From CAYWXK01 sp964462515 (GTDB lineage Bacteria; Planctomycetota; Phycisphaerae; Sedimentisphaerales; Anaerobacaceae): DNA of 6,649 nucleotides. The stretch spans positions 1 through 6,649 of the forward strand of contig CAYWXK010000097.1 in assembly GCA_964462515.1 (NCBI GenBank), in the 5' to 3' direction. The number at the start of each line of letters is the position of its first letter. Position 1 is the stretch's first letter. The translations under genes and the position numbers were made by a program. Below, piece after piece: positions 5,482 to 6,649 of the stretch. The notes under the pieces are model-generated. The model had not been told where the DNA came from, did no database searches, and saw only the letters and a list, made by a program, of their open reading frames with translations.

Positions 5482-6636
5482 CTACTTTTGCGATTGTGCT
5501 TTTTTAACCGTTTCCCATTTCAGGTTTTTCGCAGAAGCCAATACCGCGTCGCAGACATACTGCGTTGCAAGCGCCTCCCGGAAGGTCGGCGAGGTCGGCT
5601 TGCCCTTCGCAAGATTCTCCAGAAAGTCCGCTGTCTGGTGCACGAACGTATGCTCATAACCAATTTGCAGGCCCGGCACCCACCACTTGCCCATATACGG
5701 CATATCCGAGTCGGTAACGTGGATGCTCCGCCAGCCGCGGACAATCGACTCATCCCGATGGTCGAAGTAATTGAGCCGATGCAAGTCGTGCAGGTCCCAC
5801 CCAATCGAGGCGTGCTCGCCGTTTATCTCGAAGGTATAAAGCGCCTTGTGCCCGCGTGCATACCGCGATGACTCGAAGTTTCCAAGCGAGCCGTTATCAA
5901 ACCGGCACAAGAACGTGCACGCATCATCTATACCTACAGGCTCGACCTTACCCGTATCAACATTCATCCGCTCCTTTATGAATGTTTCCGTCATCGCGCA
6001 GACGGTTGTAATTGGCCCATTGTGCCACATAGCGGTGTCGATGCAGTGCGCCAACAGGTCGCCCGTTACTCCCGAGCCTGCGGCCTTGACATCCAGCCGC
6101 CACGTCGCCATTCCTCCCTGCGGCACCTTCGCCGAAATGGTCCAATCCTGCAGGAAATTCGCCCGATAGTGGAATATCTTTCCCAGCCGACCCTCGTCTA
6201 TAAGCTGCTTGGCCAGTGTTACCGCAGGAACCCGCCGATAGTTGAACGACACCAGGTTCGCCACGCCGGCCTTTTCGATGGCATCGACCATTTCTTTGCC
6301 CTGCGCGCCATTGAGCGCCAGAGGCTTCTCGCAGACAATGGCCTTGCCCGCCTTTGCGGCGGCGATGGCAATCTCGGCGTGGAAGTTGTTCGGAACGCAG
6401 ATGTCCACCACGTCGATAGTCTTATCATCGATGACCTTGTGCCAGTCGGTCGTGTGTGATTTGTAGCCCCACTGGTCTGCAAAGGCCTTGGCCTTATCTG
6501 CCTCCAGCCCGCAAATGACCTGCAGGACCGGCTCATACGGCACATCAAAGAAATTAACGACCCTGCGGTATGCGTTCGAGTGCGTCCGCCCCATAAACCC
6601 GTAGCCAATTATCCCGACATTCAGTTTCTTTTTCAT
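5482..6636 (-). CDS. Gfo/Idh/MocA family NAD(P)-dependent sugar dehydrogenase
   Basis: This 384-residue protein has an N-terminal Rossmann fold with GYGFMG (11-16) and no signal peptide. CEKPLAL (102-108) carries the conserved EKP lysine, Lys104. In the C-terminal alpha/beta domain, GDLLAHCID (202-210) gives Asp203 and His207, the same four-residue spacing as the catalytic Asp/His of inositol dehydrogenase, with Asp210 also conserved. The catalytic set therefore looks complete. The family oxidises or reduces hydroxyls of sugars, inositols and glycosides, in some cases making 3-keto-glycosides. AGGAG (6645-6649) lies eight bases before the ATG, so the gene is complete although its promoter is outside the window. 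It heads, or is part of, a - strand operon with the cupin isomerase downstream. Exact substrate and cofactor preference cannot be read from the sequence. Confidence 0.93.
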   Translation of the reverse strand: MKKKLNVGIIGYGFMGRTHSNAYRRVVNFFDVPYEPVLQVICGLEADKAKAFADQWGYKSHTTDWHKVIDDKTIDVVDICVPNNFHAEIAIAAAKAGKAIVCEKPLALNGAQGKEMVDAIEKAGVANLVSFNYRRVPAVTLAKQLIDEGRLGKIFHYRANFLQDWTISAKVPQGGMATWRLDVKAAGSGVTGDLLAHCIDTAMWHNGPITTVCAMTETFIKERMNVDTGKVEPVGIDDACTFLCRFDNGSLGNFESSRYARGHKALYTFEINGEHASIGWDLHDLHRLNYFDHRDESIVRGWRSIHVTDSDMPYMGKWWVPGLQIGYEHTFVHQTADFLENLAKGKPTSPTFREALATQYVCDAVLASAKNLKWETVKKAQSQK

Positions 6637-6649
6637 AACAATTACTCCT

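Overview
The window is bacterial, of moderate GC, with tightly packed genes. It most resembles a member of the Planctomycetota or a related PVC lineage. That is an inference from content, not from any marker gene: twin-arginine (Tat) signal peptides sit on sugar-isomerase-like and aldo/keto-reductase-like proteins, beside a Gfo/Idh/MocA oxidoreductase and a cupin sugar isomerase. Six complete protein genes are supported.

Layout. Bases 1-298 hold no well-supported complete gene. They contain the probable last 11 codons of a + strand gene, a nested palindrome built from GTTAG/CTAAC motifs (38-112), a very good + strand intrinsic terminator (131-174) and a doubtful 26-codon ORF. A three-gene - strand operon follows, read 3000 -> 2054 -> 871: a Tat-exported TIM-barrel isomerase/epimerase-like protein, a Tat-exported aldo/keto-reductase-like protein and an exported four-haem cytochrome c. 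Between this operon and a divergent + strand gene (3226-4152, exported hydroxypyruvate-isomerase-like) lies a compact two-way promoter region with near-consensus sigma-70 boxes on both strands. A second - strand operon runs 6636 -> 5482 -> 5408 -> 4191: a Gfo/Idh/MocA dehydrogenase and then a mannose-6-phosphate-isomerase-like cupin, neither with a signal peptide.

How the genes may work together. Gfo/Idh/MocA enzymes and AP_endonuc_2-type TIM barrels are known to cooperate in catabolism of sugars, inositols and 3-keto-glycosides, so the window looks like part of a carbohydrate-processing locus with a cytoplasmic half (dehydrogenase plus cupin isomerase) and an extracytoplasmic half (two Tat isomerase-like proteins, a Tat reductase-like protein and a multihaem cytochrome). 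The most unusual point is the Tat operon. By eye, its reductase-like protein lacks three of the four classical AKR catalytic residues and its TIM barrel lacks several classical metal ligands, while the divergent neighbour keeps the full metal site. With the cytochrome, this suggests a repurposed exported redox or binding module. That idea is inference and untested.
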